Positions 31,733 to 38,659 of a DNA stretch of 38,659 nucleotides are shown piece by piece (within the stretch, counting starts at the first letter, position 1; every line of letters starts with the position of its first letter). The position numbers and the translations under genes are program-made. The notes below the pieces were generated by a model. That model was not told where the DNA came from, searched no databases, and saw only the letters and a list, made by a program, of their open reading frames with translations. The stretch is from JAUWZS01 sp964423085 (GTDB taxonomy: Archaea > Aenigmatarchaeota > Aenigmatarchaeia > CG10238-14 > SCSR01). The stretch lies in assembly GCA_964423085.1 (NCBI GenBank), contig CAYRDB010000002.1, forward strand, positions 1 to 38,659, written 5' to 3'.

Positions 31733-31990
31733 ATGTCTGAAGCAGCAGTTTCTGTGCAAGTGATGGAAAAAGGCAGGCTTCTCCTCAAGCAGGGCAAAGC
31801 CAGAATGGAAGTAAACACAGACAAGAGGGCGCATTTCACCGTGGACGGGGAGACAGCGGAGCACTCGGTAATATTCAACAAGTCCAAAAAAACATGGTCG
31901 TGCGACTGCAGGTTCAGCACTATGAAGGGAAGAGAATGTAGCCACATATACGCCTGCAAGCTAATTATGGAAAAGCTGCAACAGCGCTAG
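31733..31990 (+). CDS. SWIM zinc-finger domain protein
   Basis: This 85-aa protein carries a C-terminal SWIM motif, CxC-x9-CxH: WSCDCRFSTMKGRECSHIYACKL (Cys57, Cys59, Cys69, His71). SWIM domains bind zinc and mediate DNA or protein contacts. The N-terminal half is a small strand-rich region. Stand-alone SWIM proteins of this size occur in archaea without assigned roles. It is divergent from the large surface-protein gene and may share its promoter, but a regulatory link is not shown. Confidence 0.82.
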   Translation: MSEAAVSVQVMEKGRLLLKQGKARMEVNTDKRAHFTVDGETAEHSVIFNKSKKTWSCDCRFSTMKGRECSHIYACKLIMEKLQQR

Positions 31991-32092
31991 TTTTCAGCCA
32001 TAATACCAGTGCAATGCTTAAATATCGCAGACTGACTTCACATAATTGAAAGCGTTCGACTGAGTTTTAAAAAAACTAAGGTCTACAACAAA

Positions 32093-32194
32093 ATGTTAAA
32101 ACATCTACTTCTTGCAACGGGCACGCCTAGTGGAATTTTCCTTATAACTTCAAAGGAGGTTGGAAAAATGGCAAAGAAAAAGAAGGCAAAATAG
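32093..32194 (+). CDS. Possible 33-aa basic small protein
   Basis: An ATG at 32093 opens a 33-codon frame ending with the very basic MAKKKKAK. A TATA-like ttttaaaaaaac lies about 24 bases upstream. The inner ATG at 32168, with GGAGG 8 bases before it, would give only eight residues. No family is recognised. It may be chance; only expression or conservation would settle it. Confidence 0.25.
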   Translation: MLKHLLLATGTPSGIFLITSKEVGKMAKKKKAK

Positions 32195-32260
32195 GACACA
32201 AACACATCATTGGCTTGATTTGACTCTTTCATTTTTTCCCTCATTACAAATCTGGCAGGG

Positions 32261-32311
32261 GTGAAACCTGTGAGCTGGGACGAAGAAGAGGAATACGACG
32301 AAGAGGAATGA
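32261..32311 (+). CDS. Possible 16-aa acidic peptide
   Basis: A GTG at 32261 starts a 16-residue frame, MKPVSWDEEEEYDEEE, then TGA. The frame remains open upstream to 32219 and could start at an ATT. The extreme acidity is striking beside the basic frame just upstream, but length is at the limit of what can be judged. Confidence 0.2.
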   Translation: MKPVSWDEEEEYDEEE

Positions 32312-32352
32312 GAAGGAAACAAATGGGGCTTTTGCCGACATTTCCATTTTTT

Positions 32353-33651
32353 CTAAGGAGTTATCCTGTTCCTGTCCCTGGGAAACATTGTGACCTCCCT
32401 TATGTTCTTCCTTCCGGTCACCTGCATTGTCAGCCTTTCCATGCCTATGGCCCAACCCGAGTGAGGCGGCGCCCCATATCGGAAAAAGTCTATGTAGAAC
32501 TTGAAATCGTCCGGATTAAGCCCCTTATCTGAAATCTGCTTCGCCAAAAGTTCCGGGTTGTGTATCCTCTGGGTTCCGGAGCATATCTCTATGCCCCTGT
32601 ATATCATGTCGAACGCATGGCATATCTTCGGATCCTTGCTGTCCGGCATTGCGTAGAAAGCCTTTATTGAGCACGGCCAGTCCTTTATGAAAAACACTTC
32701 CTCTCCCACAAGGTCTACCATCATCTTCTCCTGAGTCTTTGTAAAGTCGTCGCCCCATTCGATTTTCTCGCCGGCCTTTTTCAACATCTCTACTATTTCA
32801 CCGTACGTCACCCTTCTCAGGGGCAGCTTCGGTACTATGAGCTTCTCGCCAAGTTTTTCCAAATCGGCCTTGCAGTTCTTCTCCACACTTTTCAGCATAT
32901 GGACAAAGCAATTTTCCAAAATTTCCATCACATCTTCGTCGTCCGCAAAGGCCTGCTCCACGTCCATCTGCCTTATCTCGTTCAGGTGCGTAGGCTGGTC
33001 GAACTTTTCCGCGCGGAAAACGGGCAGTATTGAGAAAACCTTTTCGAACGCCATTGCGCACATCTGTTTGTACAGCTGAGGAGACTGGGCCAGCTTCGCC
33101 TCCTTCTCGAAGTACGGTATGGAAAACAGCTCGGCTCCGCCTTCCGAAGCGGAAGCTATTATCACAGGCGGATTTATCTCCATATATCCATTTTCCGAAA
33201 GGAACTCCCTGAACGACCTCGTTATTTCGGACTGTATCCTGAATATTGAGCGCGCCTCATCTGTCCTCATGTACAGCACCCTCCAATCAAGCTGCGTGTC
33301 CATGTTGGCCTTTGTCACAGCCCTCGGATCTAGAGGCAGCGGAACGTCGGACTTGTTCAAAACTTCTATCTCGTCCGGTACTATCTCAACCCCGAGCTTT
33401 GCTATCTTGCTCTTCACAACCTTTCCCTTTACTGATATCACATCCTCCTGGTGCAGTTCTGAAACAGCCTTTAGCATCTCGGGTGACGCCGTCTTCTTAA
33501 AAACAGTAACCTGCCTAATCCCAGTTCTGTCCCTAAGGAGTATGAAGCTTATTCCTCCCAGCGACCTGACGTCCTGAACCCAGCCAGATACTTGTACTGG
33601 TTTGTCCACATTGTTTTCTAGCTCGCCGAGCAACTTTCTGTTCTTGAACAT
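32353..33651 (-). CDS. aspS: Aspartyl-tRNA synthetase
   Basis: This 432-aa class IIb synthetase charges tRNA-Asp. The N-terminal OB anticodon domain (about 1-100) has VQVSGWVQDVRSLGGISFIL. The catalytic core shows YMEINPPVIIASASEGGAELF, LAQSPQLYKQM, motif 2 VFRAEKFDQPTHLNEIRQMD and motif 3 GWAIGMERLTMQVTG. The C-terminus is the archaeal REVTMFPRDRNRITP. Size and sequence are of the archaeal/eukaryotic type without the bacterial insertion domain. Whether it is discriminating or also charges tRNA-Asn cannot be judged from this window, where no amidotransferase genes are seen. Confidence 0.95.
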   Translation of the reverse strand: MFKNRKLLGELENNVDKPVQVSGWVQDVRSLGGISFILLRDRTGIRQVTVFKKTASPEMLKAVSELHQEDVISVKGKVVKSKIAKLGVEIVPDEIEVLNKSDVPLPLDPRAVTKANMDTQLDWRVLYMRTDEARSIFRIQSEITRSFREFLSENGYMEINPPVIIASASEGGAELFSIPYFEKEAKLAQSPQLYKQMCAMAFEKVFSILPVFRAEKFDQPTHLNEIRQMDVEQAFADDEDVMEILENCFVHMLKSVEKNCKADLEKLGEKLIVPKLPLRRVTYGEIVEMLKKAGEKIEWGDDFTKTQEKMMVDLVGEEVFFIKDWPCSIKAFYAMPDSKDPKICHAFDMIYRGIEICSGTQRIHNPELLAKQISDKGLNPDDFKFYIDFFRYGAPPHSGWAIGMERLTMQVTGRKNIREVTMFPRDRNRITP

Positions 33652-33659
33652 CTACACAC

Positions 33660-33953
33660 CTACAGGTTGTAAAGGAAAACCCAGACAACAATCCAGACCA
33701 AAAAGAAAGTCACCAGAGTGTTGGATGCTATAGAAGAAACCTTTGTAATCTTGGCGTACTTGCGCAGAGCCACTACAGATGCGAAATAGACCGCTGCCGG
33801 CAATATCATTGCGAGCGCCAAGCTGGTGCTGTACATCCAGTTAGAGAGCACGCCGAAAAGCAATCCCATCAAACTGTAAACTGAAACAAGCTTCTGCTCA
33901 ACCTTCAATTTCACGCTCATCCCAAACATCTCTTTAATTCTGTTTGTTTCCAA
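33660..33953 (-). CDS. Small membrane protein, unknown function
   Basis: This protein of up to 97 aa has three hydrophobic segments (about 24-42, 45-64, 74-95) with a basic pair between the second and third. I do not recognise it. The ATG at 33953 overlaps the end of the RNase HII gene by 20 bases; later ATGs at 33929 and 33920 would avoid the overlap and are also plausible. It is followed 8 bases on by aspS, so it is likely part of the same transcript. No motif indicates a substrate. Confidence 0.65.
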   Translation of the reverse strand: METNRIKEMFGMSVKLKVEQKLVSVYSLMGLLFGVLSNWMYSTSLALAMILPAAVYFASVVALRKYAKITKVSSIASNTLVTFFLVWIVVWVFLYNL

Positions 33954-34641
33954 GGATAAAATCCTTTACCTTTCGCTGCCAGTTCTTCTCCTGCAGCATC
34001 TGGGTGGTAACCCAGCTCTTCCTGACATAAGAGGGCAGTCGCTTGTCCCTCTTTATCAGCATGTCCACAAAGTCTATTGTCCTCTCGTCGTGCGGATACC
34101 CGACTCCGAAGTCGTATCCTACCTTTTTCTTTATGTCGTCTATCGCCCGGTCGCGCTCGACCTTGGCTATTATCGAAGCGGCTGAGACCATCACATAGTT
34201 CTTGTCCGCCTCGTTCTCGGCTATTATTTTTGTTCCCTTGTTGTCAACGTACCCCAAGACCAGGTCCCTGAACTTTTTCGGGTTTGAAGTAAGAGCATCC
34301 AGGTACACCTCGTCCCCTCCGCACATGTTTATTATTTCAGCCATAGTCCTGGCCTCGATCACGTTCAGATTTATCTTCTTCCCTCGGTCGCCGTCAATCC
34401 TGCACGGCTGTATGGATATAGGTATTATGCTGGAGATTCTGCTGTTCTTCTGTATTATCTCCTTTATCTCTCCGTAGAGCTCTTCCCTTCTTTTCGGGGT
34501 CAGCATCTTCGAGTCCTTCACTCCGGCGTCTTCGAGCATCCGCTCCACTTTCTTCTCGGCAGTGACACCGCATATGACCATCGGGCCTATCATCGCGCCC
34601 CTTCCCGCTTCGTCTATGCCCGTTATCAGCTTGCTGTTCAT
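33934..34641 (-). CDS. rnhB: Ribonuclease HII
   Basis: This enzyme of about 235 aa removes RNA from RNA-DNA hybrids and single ribonucleotides from DNA. The active site begins with the GIDEAGRGAMIGPMV motif (Asp and Glu), followed by VYLDALTSNP with its Asp, and the third carboxylate region AASIIAKVERDRAID. The C-terminal segment YPHDERTIDFVDML is typical of archaeal RNase HII. The ATG at 34641 overlaps the upstream gene's stop as ATGA and is preferred; an ATG at 34647 would add two residues. It forms a tight minus-strand unit with a membrane protein on each side. Confidence 0.94.
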   Translation of the reverse strand: MNSKLITGIDEAGRGAMIGPMVICGVTAEKKVERMLEDAGVKDSKMLTPKRREELYGEIKEIIQKNSRISSIIPISIQPCRIDGDRGKKINLNVIEARTMAEIINMCGGDEVYLDALTSNPKKFRDLVLGYVDNKGTKIIAENEADKNYVMVSAASIIAKVERDRAIDDIKKKVGYDFGVGYPHDERTIDFVDMLIKRDKRLPSYVRKSWVTTQMLQEKNWQRKVKDFILGNKQN

Positions 34642-35042
34642 ATCCAATGACCGTAACCCATTCTAAAAACCAAAATGTCCTCCAAAAAGTCCCAAAGCAT
34701 GTGGACAAGCGCTGCTGCGAAGAAAAGCCCGACTAGAAAATAGCTGTTGACCACCATAAGTGTCGATCCTCCCAGGAGAGCGAAAATGGAAATCAAGTTA
34801 TGTAGCATGTACCTTCTAGGTTTTCCGTACTCCTCGACGCTCCTAAGCTGCAAGTACCCCCTTATTCCCTTCTCCTTCCACAGAATGACGTGGTCTATGT
34901 CCACTATGGCAGTTCCGACAGCCACAACAGCCAGCTTGACGTAGTCGATTGAAAACCCCTGCACGGCAAAGTACAGCACCGCGGCTAACAGTAGATGAAC
35001 CATCATGTGAACTGCGGCGTAGTTGTAACCTATGACTTTCAC
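34638..35042 (-). CDS. DUF457/YdjM-like membrane metal-dependent hydrolase
   Basis: This 134-aa protein has about four hydrophobic segments. Histidines and acids characteristic of the YdjM-like (LexA-binding inner membrane hydrolase) superfamily are in place: YAAVHMMVHLLL near the N-terminus, VDIDHVILW at about 48-56, YMLHNLISIF in the middle and LVHMLWDFLEDIL near the end. These could bind a metal at the membrane surface. The biochemical function of the family is not established. Its stop overlaps the RNase HII start, so the two are translationally coupled. Confidence 0.68.
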   Translation of the reverse strand: MKVIGYNYAAVHMMVHLLLAAVLYFAVQGFSIDYVKLAVVAVGTAIVDIDHVILWKEKGIRGYLQLRSVEEYGKPRRYMLHNLISIFALLGGSTLMVVNSYFLVGLFFAAALVHMLWDFLEDILVFRMGYGHWI

Positions 35043-35226
35043 TCGAACACCTCAACGAAACTCTATTCTATATTTCGGAATTCTAAGAAATAAGAGGATT
35101 TGCTAGGTCCGACGAGACCGAGATATGGGATATAAACAGATTTCGAAAATGATAAAACCCTAATATTTAAGCGTTTGTGGCAAATTAAATTGTATCAAAT
35201 CTTCTAGTTGACACGGAGGTCTAAAA
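35043..35226. promoter_or_regulatory. Promoter region between the DUF457 and TBP genes
   Basis: These 184 bases separate divergent genes. For TBP, a TATA-like taatatttaagcg (35161-35173) lies about 55 bases before the ATG. A GGAGGT Shine-Dalgarno at 35216-35221 sits 5 bases before the ATG, so TBP has a leadered message. A second TATA-like tataaac lies near 35130. TBP may act on its own promoter, as elsewhere, but no specific operator is seen. Confidence 0.45.
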
Positions 35227-35790
35227 ATGGCTACAAAAGATTTTGGCATAAGGGTTGAGAACATAGTCGCATCAGCAGCGTTCGGAGTGACCATACCTCT
35301 TGAGAAGGTCGTTTCGAAGCTCGACGGCATGGAGTACGAACCCGAGCAGTTTCCAGGATTGGTGTACAGGATAAAGAATCCTAAGGCGGCCGCTTTGATA
35401 TTTGGATCCGGCAAGATAGTGTGCACTGGCGCGCACAGCTTGACAGACGTGAGGACGGTCTTCAAAAAAGTCGTCGCTGTGGTTGAAAAGTCCGGCGTGA
35501 AGGTGCCTAACGGATTCAAGATACAGGTTGAGAACATTGTAGCTTCCGCGAAGCTCGACTCGGACCTGAACTTGGACACAATAGCGTTCAACCTCGAGAA
35601 CTCGGAGTACGAACCCGAGCAGTTTCCAGGATTGGTGTACAGGATGAAGGACCCGAAAGTAGCGTTCCTGCTTTTCGGATCAGGAAAGGTTGTGTGCACC
35701 GGCGCCAGGAAGATAGAGGACGTGGCTATAGCTGTGAACAAGGTGTCGAACAAGCTCAAGAAAATCGGCGCCATGGTCAAGAAGAAATAG
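35227..35790 (+). CDS. tbp: TATA-box-binding protein (TBP)
   Basis: This 187-aa general transcription factor binds TATA boxes and recruits TFB and RNA polymerase. It consists of two direct repeats forming the saddle: residues about 5-92 (IRVENIVASAAFG...YEPEQFPGLVYR...GSGKIVCTGAHS) and about 97-182 (IQVENIVASAKLD...YEPEQFPGLVYR...GSGKVVCTGARK). The C-terminus is short and basic (KKIGAMVKKK) rather than the acidic tail of many archaeal TBPs. The segment YEPEQFPGLVYR is encoded by an identical 42-base DNA stretch in both halves. A good Shine-Dalgarno supports the start. Confidence 0.97.
   Translation: MATKDFGIRVENIVASAAFGVTIPLEKVVSKLDGMEYEPEQFPGLVYRIKNPKAAALIFGSGKIVCTGAHSLTDVRTVFKKVVAVVEKSGVKVPNGFKIQVENIVASAKLDSDLNLDTIAFNLENSEYEPEQFPGLVYRMKDPKVAFLLFGSGKVVCTGARKIEDVAIAVNKVSNKLKKIGAMVKKK
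35331..35372 (+). repeat. 42-base exact repeat in TBP, first half
   Basis: These 42 bases, covering GGAGTACGAACCCGAGCAG onward, are identical to 35604-35645 in the second half of TBP. Flanking bases differ on both sides. Identity at silent positions is unexpected for an ancient domain duplication. Confidence 0.9.
35604..35645 (+). repeat. 42-base exact repeat in TBP, second half
   Basis: The matching copy of 35331-35372, offset by 273 bases (91 codons), the period of the two TBP half-domains. Confidence 0.9.
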
Positions 35791-35937
35791 CCAGGTTTTT
35801 TTATTTTTTAACTATTATTCTCATCGGAACTTTAGCTTCGAAACCGTAAAGTTTTACGGACTCAAACTATTTTTGGATAGTTTTCAAAATTCGGTTAGGG
35901 ATAATACCCTTAAAGGACATACAAAAGTTTGAGGGAT

Positions 35938-37944
35938 ATGGAAAAAGAGGAAATCGTTGAAAAATTTTCGGAATTCCTTAACGAGTTCTACACGGACGAG
36001 CTAGTCACATCTCTGACTGAAAACAAAAAATCAATATCAATAGATTATTCCATACTCGACAAGTTCAACATCGAGCTGGCCGACATGCTGTGCGAGAACC
36101 CGGTCGAAACCATGGCTGCGATGGAGGAAGCGATAAAGCAGATAGACACGGGTCTGGGCGAGGCCAGGCTCAGGGTCAGGTTCCTCAACCTCCCAAAGGA
36201 CAAGGAGATAAGAATCAGGAACATCAGGTCCGAGCAGATAGAGAGGATGATAGTTGTGGACGGCATAGTCAAGAGGGCTAGCGACATCAGGCCTGAGGTT
36301 TCGGAGGCGGTATTCACGTGCCCGGAATGCGGTGCGAAAATATCGGTGATACAGACCGAGCAGATACTGCACAACCCAGAGGCGTGCGACTGCGGGTGCA
36401 GGCGCGGCTTCAAGCTCGTCGACCAGAAGCTTTACGACGCCAGGTGGATAACCATTGAGGAGCCTTTCGAGATAACCACGGGCGAGCAGCCCTCCAACAT
36501 CAACGTTTTCCTGAAGGAGGACCTGACATCTACATTTTTTCACAAGAGGACCGACCCTGGAAACAGGATAAAAGTGACGGGCGTTCTCAAGCAGATGCCC
36601 AAACGCGTCAAAGGCTCCAAGTCTAGGCAGCTGGACATTTTCATAGACGCCAACAACGTCGAGGCTGTCGAGCTCGAATGGGAGGAGCTGGGGATAACTC
36701 CGGAGGACGAGGAGAAGATTGTCGAGCTGGCGAAGGACCCGCTCATATACGAAAAGCTAGTCGCTTCCGTCGCTCCGGGAATATACGGCCTCAGCGAGGT
36801 GAAGGAGGCGATAGTGCTTCAGATGTTCGCGGGAGAGCAGCACGTCCTGATGGACAAGACAAGGATACGCGGAAACATACACATACTCCTTGTAGGAGAC
36901 CCTTCCACTGCAAAGTCCCAGATAATGAAACTAACGTCCACGCTCATACCAAGGGGCAAGTACGCTTCGGGAACGGGCGTTACAGGCGCGGGTCTTACTG
37001 CGACTGTTGTGAAGGACGAGGACTTTATGGGAGGGTGGGTTCTCGAAGCCGGAGCGCTTGTGATGGCAAACCGCTCTGTTTGCGCCATAGACGAGTTCAG
37101 CCACGTTGCGCCGAGCGACATGAGCAAGCTTCAGGAGGCCATGTCCATGGAGACCATATCCATAGCGAAAGCTTCCATTGTGGCAACCCTTCCTGCGCAG
37201 ACTTCGATACTGGCTGGAGCGAACCCAAAGTTCGGTAGGTTCGACCCTTACATACCCATAAGGGAGCAGGTGGACATCAACGAGGTCCTGCTTTCGAGGT
37301 TCGACCTGAGGTTCGCGCTCAGGGACCTGCCTAACCCTGAAAGGGACGGGAAGATTGCGGAGCACATACTAAATATGAGGCACTTTCAGCAGGAATCTTC
37401 CATACCCGAGATAGACCCCGCTTTCCTGAGAAAGTACATTTCTTATGCTCGAGCGAACGTCCACCCCGTGCTCACAAAGGACGCCGGAAACTTTCTGAAG
37501 GATTTCTACCTGCAGATGAGGTCGAAGAGCGGAGAGGATTCGCCCGTAGCAATAACGGTCAGGCAGTACGACGCGCTAATCAGGATATCTGAGGCGTCGG
37601 CGAAAGTCAGGCTGTCACCCACAGTGGAGCCGGAGGACGCGCAGAGGGCGATAAAGCTCATGAGCTTTTCGCTCAGGCAGTTCGGGTTCGAGCCAGAAAC
37701 TGGAAAGATAGACATCGACAGGGTGGAGGGCCAGAAGATGACTTCCGCACAGAGGGGGAAGACAAAGTTGATGATAGACCTCGTGAACGCGCTCGAGGCA
37801 GAGGTGGGCAAGGACATACCAAAGGACGAGCTTCTGAAAAGGGCCAACCAGGAGGGAGTGGGCAATGCCGAAGAGCTTCTAAACACAATGTTGAGGGAGG
37901 GCATGCTCTACCAGCCCAAGCCCAACATACTGAGGAAGGTGTAG
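35938..37944 (+). CDS. mcm: Replicative helicase MCM
   Basis: This 668-aa AAA+ helicase unwinds DNA at replication forks as a hexamer. The N-terminal domain has a zinc-binding segment (TCPECG with Cys128 and Cys131, then CDCGCRRG), followed by an OB region with the ITGVLK-like IKVTGVLKQMPKR. The AAA+ core has Walker A GDPSTAKS (320-327), GKYASGTGVTGAGLTATVVK, Walker B VCAIDEFSHV, sensor 1 SILAGANPKFG and the arginine finger LLSRFDLRF. A C-terminal winged helix ends the protein. The ATG at 35938 is preferred over an in-frame TTG at 35929, with a TATA-like cccttaaagg about 25 bases upstream. An RPA-like gene follows. Confidence 0.97.
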   Translation: MEKEEIVEKFSEFLNEFYTDELVTSLTENKKSISIDYSILDKFNIELADMLCENPVETMAAMEEAIKQIDTGLGEARLRVRFLNLPKDKEIRIRNIRSEQIERMIVVDGIVKRASDIRPEVSEAVFTCPECGAKISVIQTEQILHNPEACDCGCRRGFKLVDQKLYDARWITIEEPFEITTGEQPSNINVFLKEDLTSTFFHKRTDPGNRIKVTGVLKQMPKRVKGSKSRQLDIFIDANNVEAVELEWEELGITPEDEEKIVELAKDPLIYEKLVASVAPGIYGLSEVKEAIVLQMFAGEQHVLMDKTRIRGNIHILLVGDPSTAKSQIMKLTSTLIPRGKYASGTGVTGAGLTATVVKDEDFMGGWVLEAGALVMANRSVCAIDEFSHVAPSDMSKLQEAMSMETISIAKASIVATLPAQTSILAGANPKFGRFDPYIPIREQVDINEVLLSRFDLRFALRDLPNPERDGKIAEHILNMRHFQQESSIPEIDPAFLRKYISYARANVHPVLTKDAGNFLKDFYLQMRSKSGEDSPVAITVRQYDALIRISEASAKVRLSPTVEPEDAQRAIKLMSFSLRQFGFEPETGKIDIDRVEGQKMTSAQRGKTKLMIDLVNALEAEVGKDIPKDELLKRANQEGVGNAEELLNTMLREGMLYQPKPNILRKV

Positions 37945-37948
37945 CCTT

Positions 37949-38659
37949 ATGGACAGAACAGTAGCCAAAAAAGCCCAGGTGTCCCACATATCCGGGGGCA
38001 AGTATGTATCCTCCGACATACCTTGCGTGATAACCCCGCTTGGCGAGAAGATATTCAAGGTCAATGTGATTGCCACTGTGACTGACAAGTTCGTGAGCGA
38101 CAGCGGCAAATATTCAAGCATAACAGTGGACGACGGAACAGGCGCTGTGCGCGTCAAGGCTTTCGGAGCGGACGTGGGCATGTTCGAGAAAATAGGCAAA
38201 GGCGACCTGGTTGTTGTGATAGGCCCTGTCGGCGAGTACCAGGGAGAGAACTACATCAGGGCGGACATTGTAAAGACCGTCGAGCCCAACTACAAGGCGC
38301 TGAGGAGGCTCGAGCTGCTTGACATGATGCACGAGAGGAAGAGGATAGTGGACACCATGCGCAGGCTGAAGGACAGGCTACCCGAGGACGAGATGAAGGA
38401 ATACGGGAAAAGGATGGGAATAGAGGAGGACGCTTTTGAGGTCATATTCGAGCAAAACGAGCCCGATCACAAGCCCGAGGTGCTGGCAGCCATAGAGAAG
38501 CTGGACGACGGAAGCGGCGCGGAGATAGGAAAGGTGTTCGAGAGCCTGGAGCTGGACGACAATGTCATCGAGCGCACGCTTGACGAGCTTTTGTCAGACG
38601 GGTACATCTACGAGCCCAGCGCGGGCAAGTTCAGGACGATAAAAATTGACGGGGAATAA
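37949..38659 (+). CDS. RPA32-like single-stranded DNA-binding protein
   Basis: This 236-aa protein has one OB fold (about 30-120: IFKVNVIATVTDKF, YSSITVDDGTGAVRVKAFG, GDLVVVIGPVGEYQGENYI) and a C-terminal winged-helix-like region (about 190-236: IGKVFESLELDDNVIERTLDELLSDGYIYEPSAGKF). That is the architecture of the RPA32 subunit. It would bind single-stranded DNA in replication and repair, probably with a larger RPA partner encoded elsewhere. It starts four bases after the mcm stop and is surely co-transcribed with it. The gene is complete, its TAA ending exactly at the window edge. Confidence 0.88.
   Translation: MDRTVAKKAQVSHISGGKYVSSDIPCVITPLGEKIFKVNVIATVTDKFVSDSGKYSSITVDDGTGAVRVKAFGADVGMFEKIGKGDLVVVIGPVGEYQGENYIRADIVKTVEPNYKALRRLELLDMMHERKRIVDTMRRLKDRLPEDEMKEYGKRMGIEEDAFEVIFEQNEPDHKPEVLAAIEKLDDGSGAEIGKVFESLELDDNVIERTLDELLSDGYIYEPSAGKFRTIKIDGE

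Larger units (their letters stand above)
31991..32352 (+). other. Gene-poor stretch with two possible micro-ORFs
   Basis: This 362-base gap lies between two convergent genes. It holds no recognised RNA gene. Two very short plus-strand reading frames are described separately. TATA-like ttttaaaaaa is at about 32064 and ccttataac at about 32141. A GGAGG (32155-32159) precedes an internal ATG at 32168. Confidence 0.4.

Noticed and set aside
35160..35780. Long minus-strand open frame opposite TBP
   Set aside because: It mirrors the TBP gene including its internal repeat. The plus-strand frame encodes an unmistakable TBP.
1..38659. tRNA or rRNA genes
   Set aside because: Looked for T-loop (GGTTCGA-like) and CCA-proximal patterns in the intergenic gaps and found none convincing. 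This was by eye only, so a covariance-model scan would be decisive.

Overview
This window comes from an archaeon. It carries aIF2-alpha, Nop10, PAC2, Rpo11, TBP, MCM, an RPA-type OB protein, Dph2, RNase HII, archaeal Sec61-beta, an archaeal RNase P RNA and archaeal pilins. Many starts are leaderless, with a TATA-like box 25-30 bases upstream of the ATG. Genes are small and tightly packed, tail-to-tail pairs often overlap or abut at their stop codons, and arginine is mostly AGG/AGA. With many short membrane proteins and a cysteine-rich surface protein, this fits a DPANN-like lineage (Diapherotrites/Micrarchaeota-like). That placement is inference; no 16S rRNA or tRNA gene was seen.

Layout. 1-1.8 kb: a small winged-helix-like protein, an RNase H-fold protein, an IscU-type Fe-S scaffold and a divergent winged-helix protein. 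1.8-4.4 kb: translation/RNP genes aIF2-alpha, nop10, a PAC2 proteasome-assembly chaperone, and ribosomal protein uS2. 4.4-7.8 kb (+): an adenosylcobalamin-dependent ribonucleotide reductase, a membrane protein, the cobalamin adenosyltransferase and a ferredoxin. 14.0-7.8 kb (-): cysteine desulfurase SufS, an exported thiol-redox set (DsbA-like protein, a 119-aa membrane protein, a membrane thioredoxin), a glutaredoxin-thioredoxin reductase fusion, an amino-acid dehydrogenase and NAD kinase. NAD kinase and the dehydrogenase could supply NADPH, the fusion could turn it into thiol reductant, and the facing reductase would use that reductant.

14.1-19.2 kb: RNase P RNA, a short hypothetical, Sec61-beta, endonuclease IV, two convergent orphan genes, and archease facing RtcB. 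19.3-24.3 kb: an eS26-like protein, then a type IV pilus-like module (one ATPase, two membrane platform proteins, two pilin-like genes on the opposite strand). 24.4-28.3 kb: a PflX-type radical SAM protein, a membrane-anchored DUF151 protein, Rpo11, a METTL5-like methyltransferase, Dph2 and a hypothetical. 28.35-31.7 kb: an 1108-aa exported, membrane-anchored protein with about 74 cysteines, disintegrin-like segments and near-identical DNA repeats. 31.7-38.66 kb: a SWIM-finger protein, AspRS, two membrane proteins, RNase HII, TBP, MCM and the RPA-like protein.

Main points of interest: (1) an identical 15-base palindrome directly after the TATA box of both iscU and sufS, 12.8 kb apart, suggesting a shared Fe-S biogenesis operator; (2) an exported disulfide/thiol gene set without a recognisable VKOR or DsbB, in the same window as very cysteine-rich surface proteins; (3) disintegrin-like modules in an archaeal surface protein; (4) a glutaredoxin-thioredoxin reductase fusion opposite the B12-dependent reductase; (5) a 42-base exact repeat between the two halves of the TBP gene, pointing to intragenic gene conversion.
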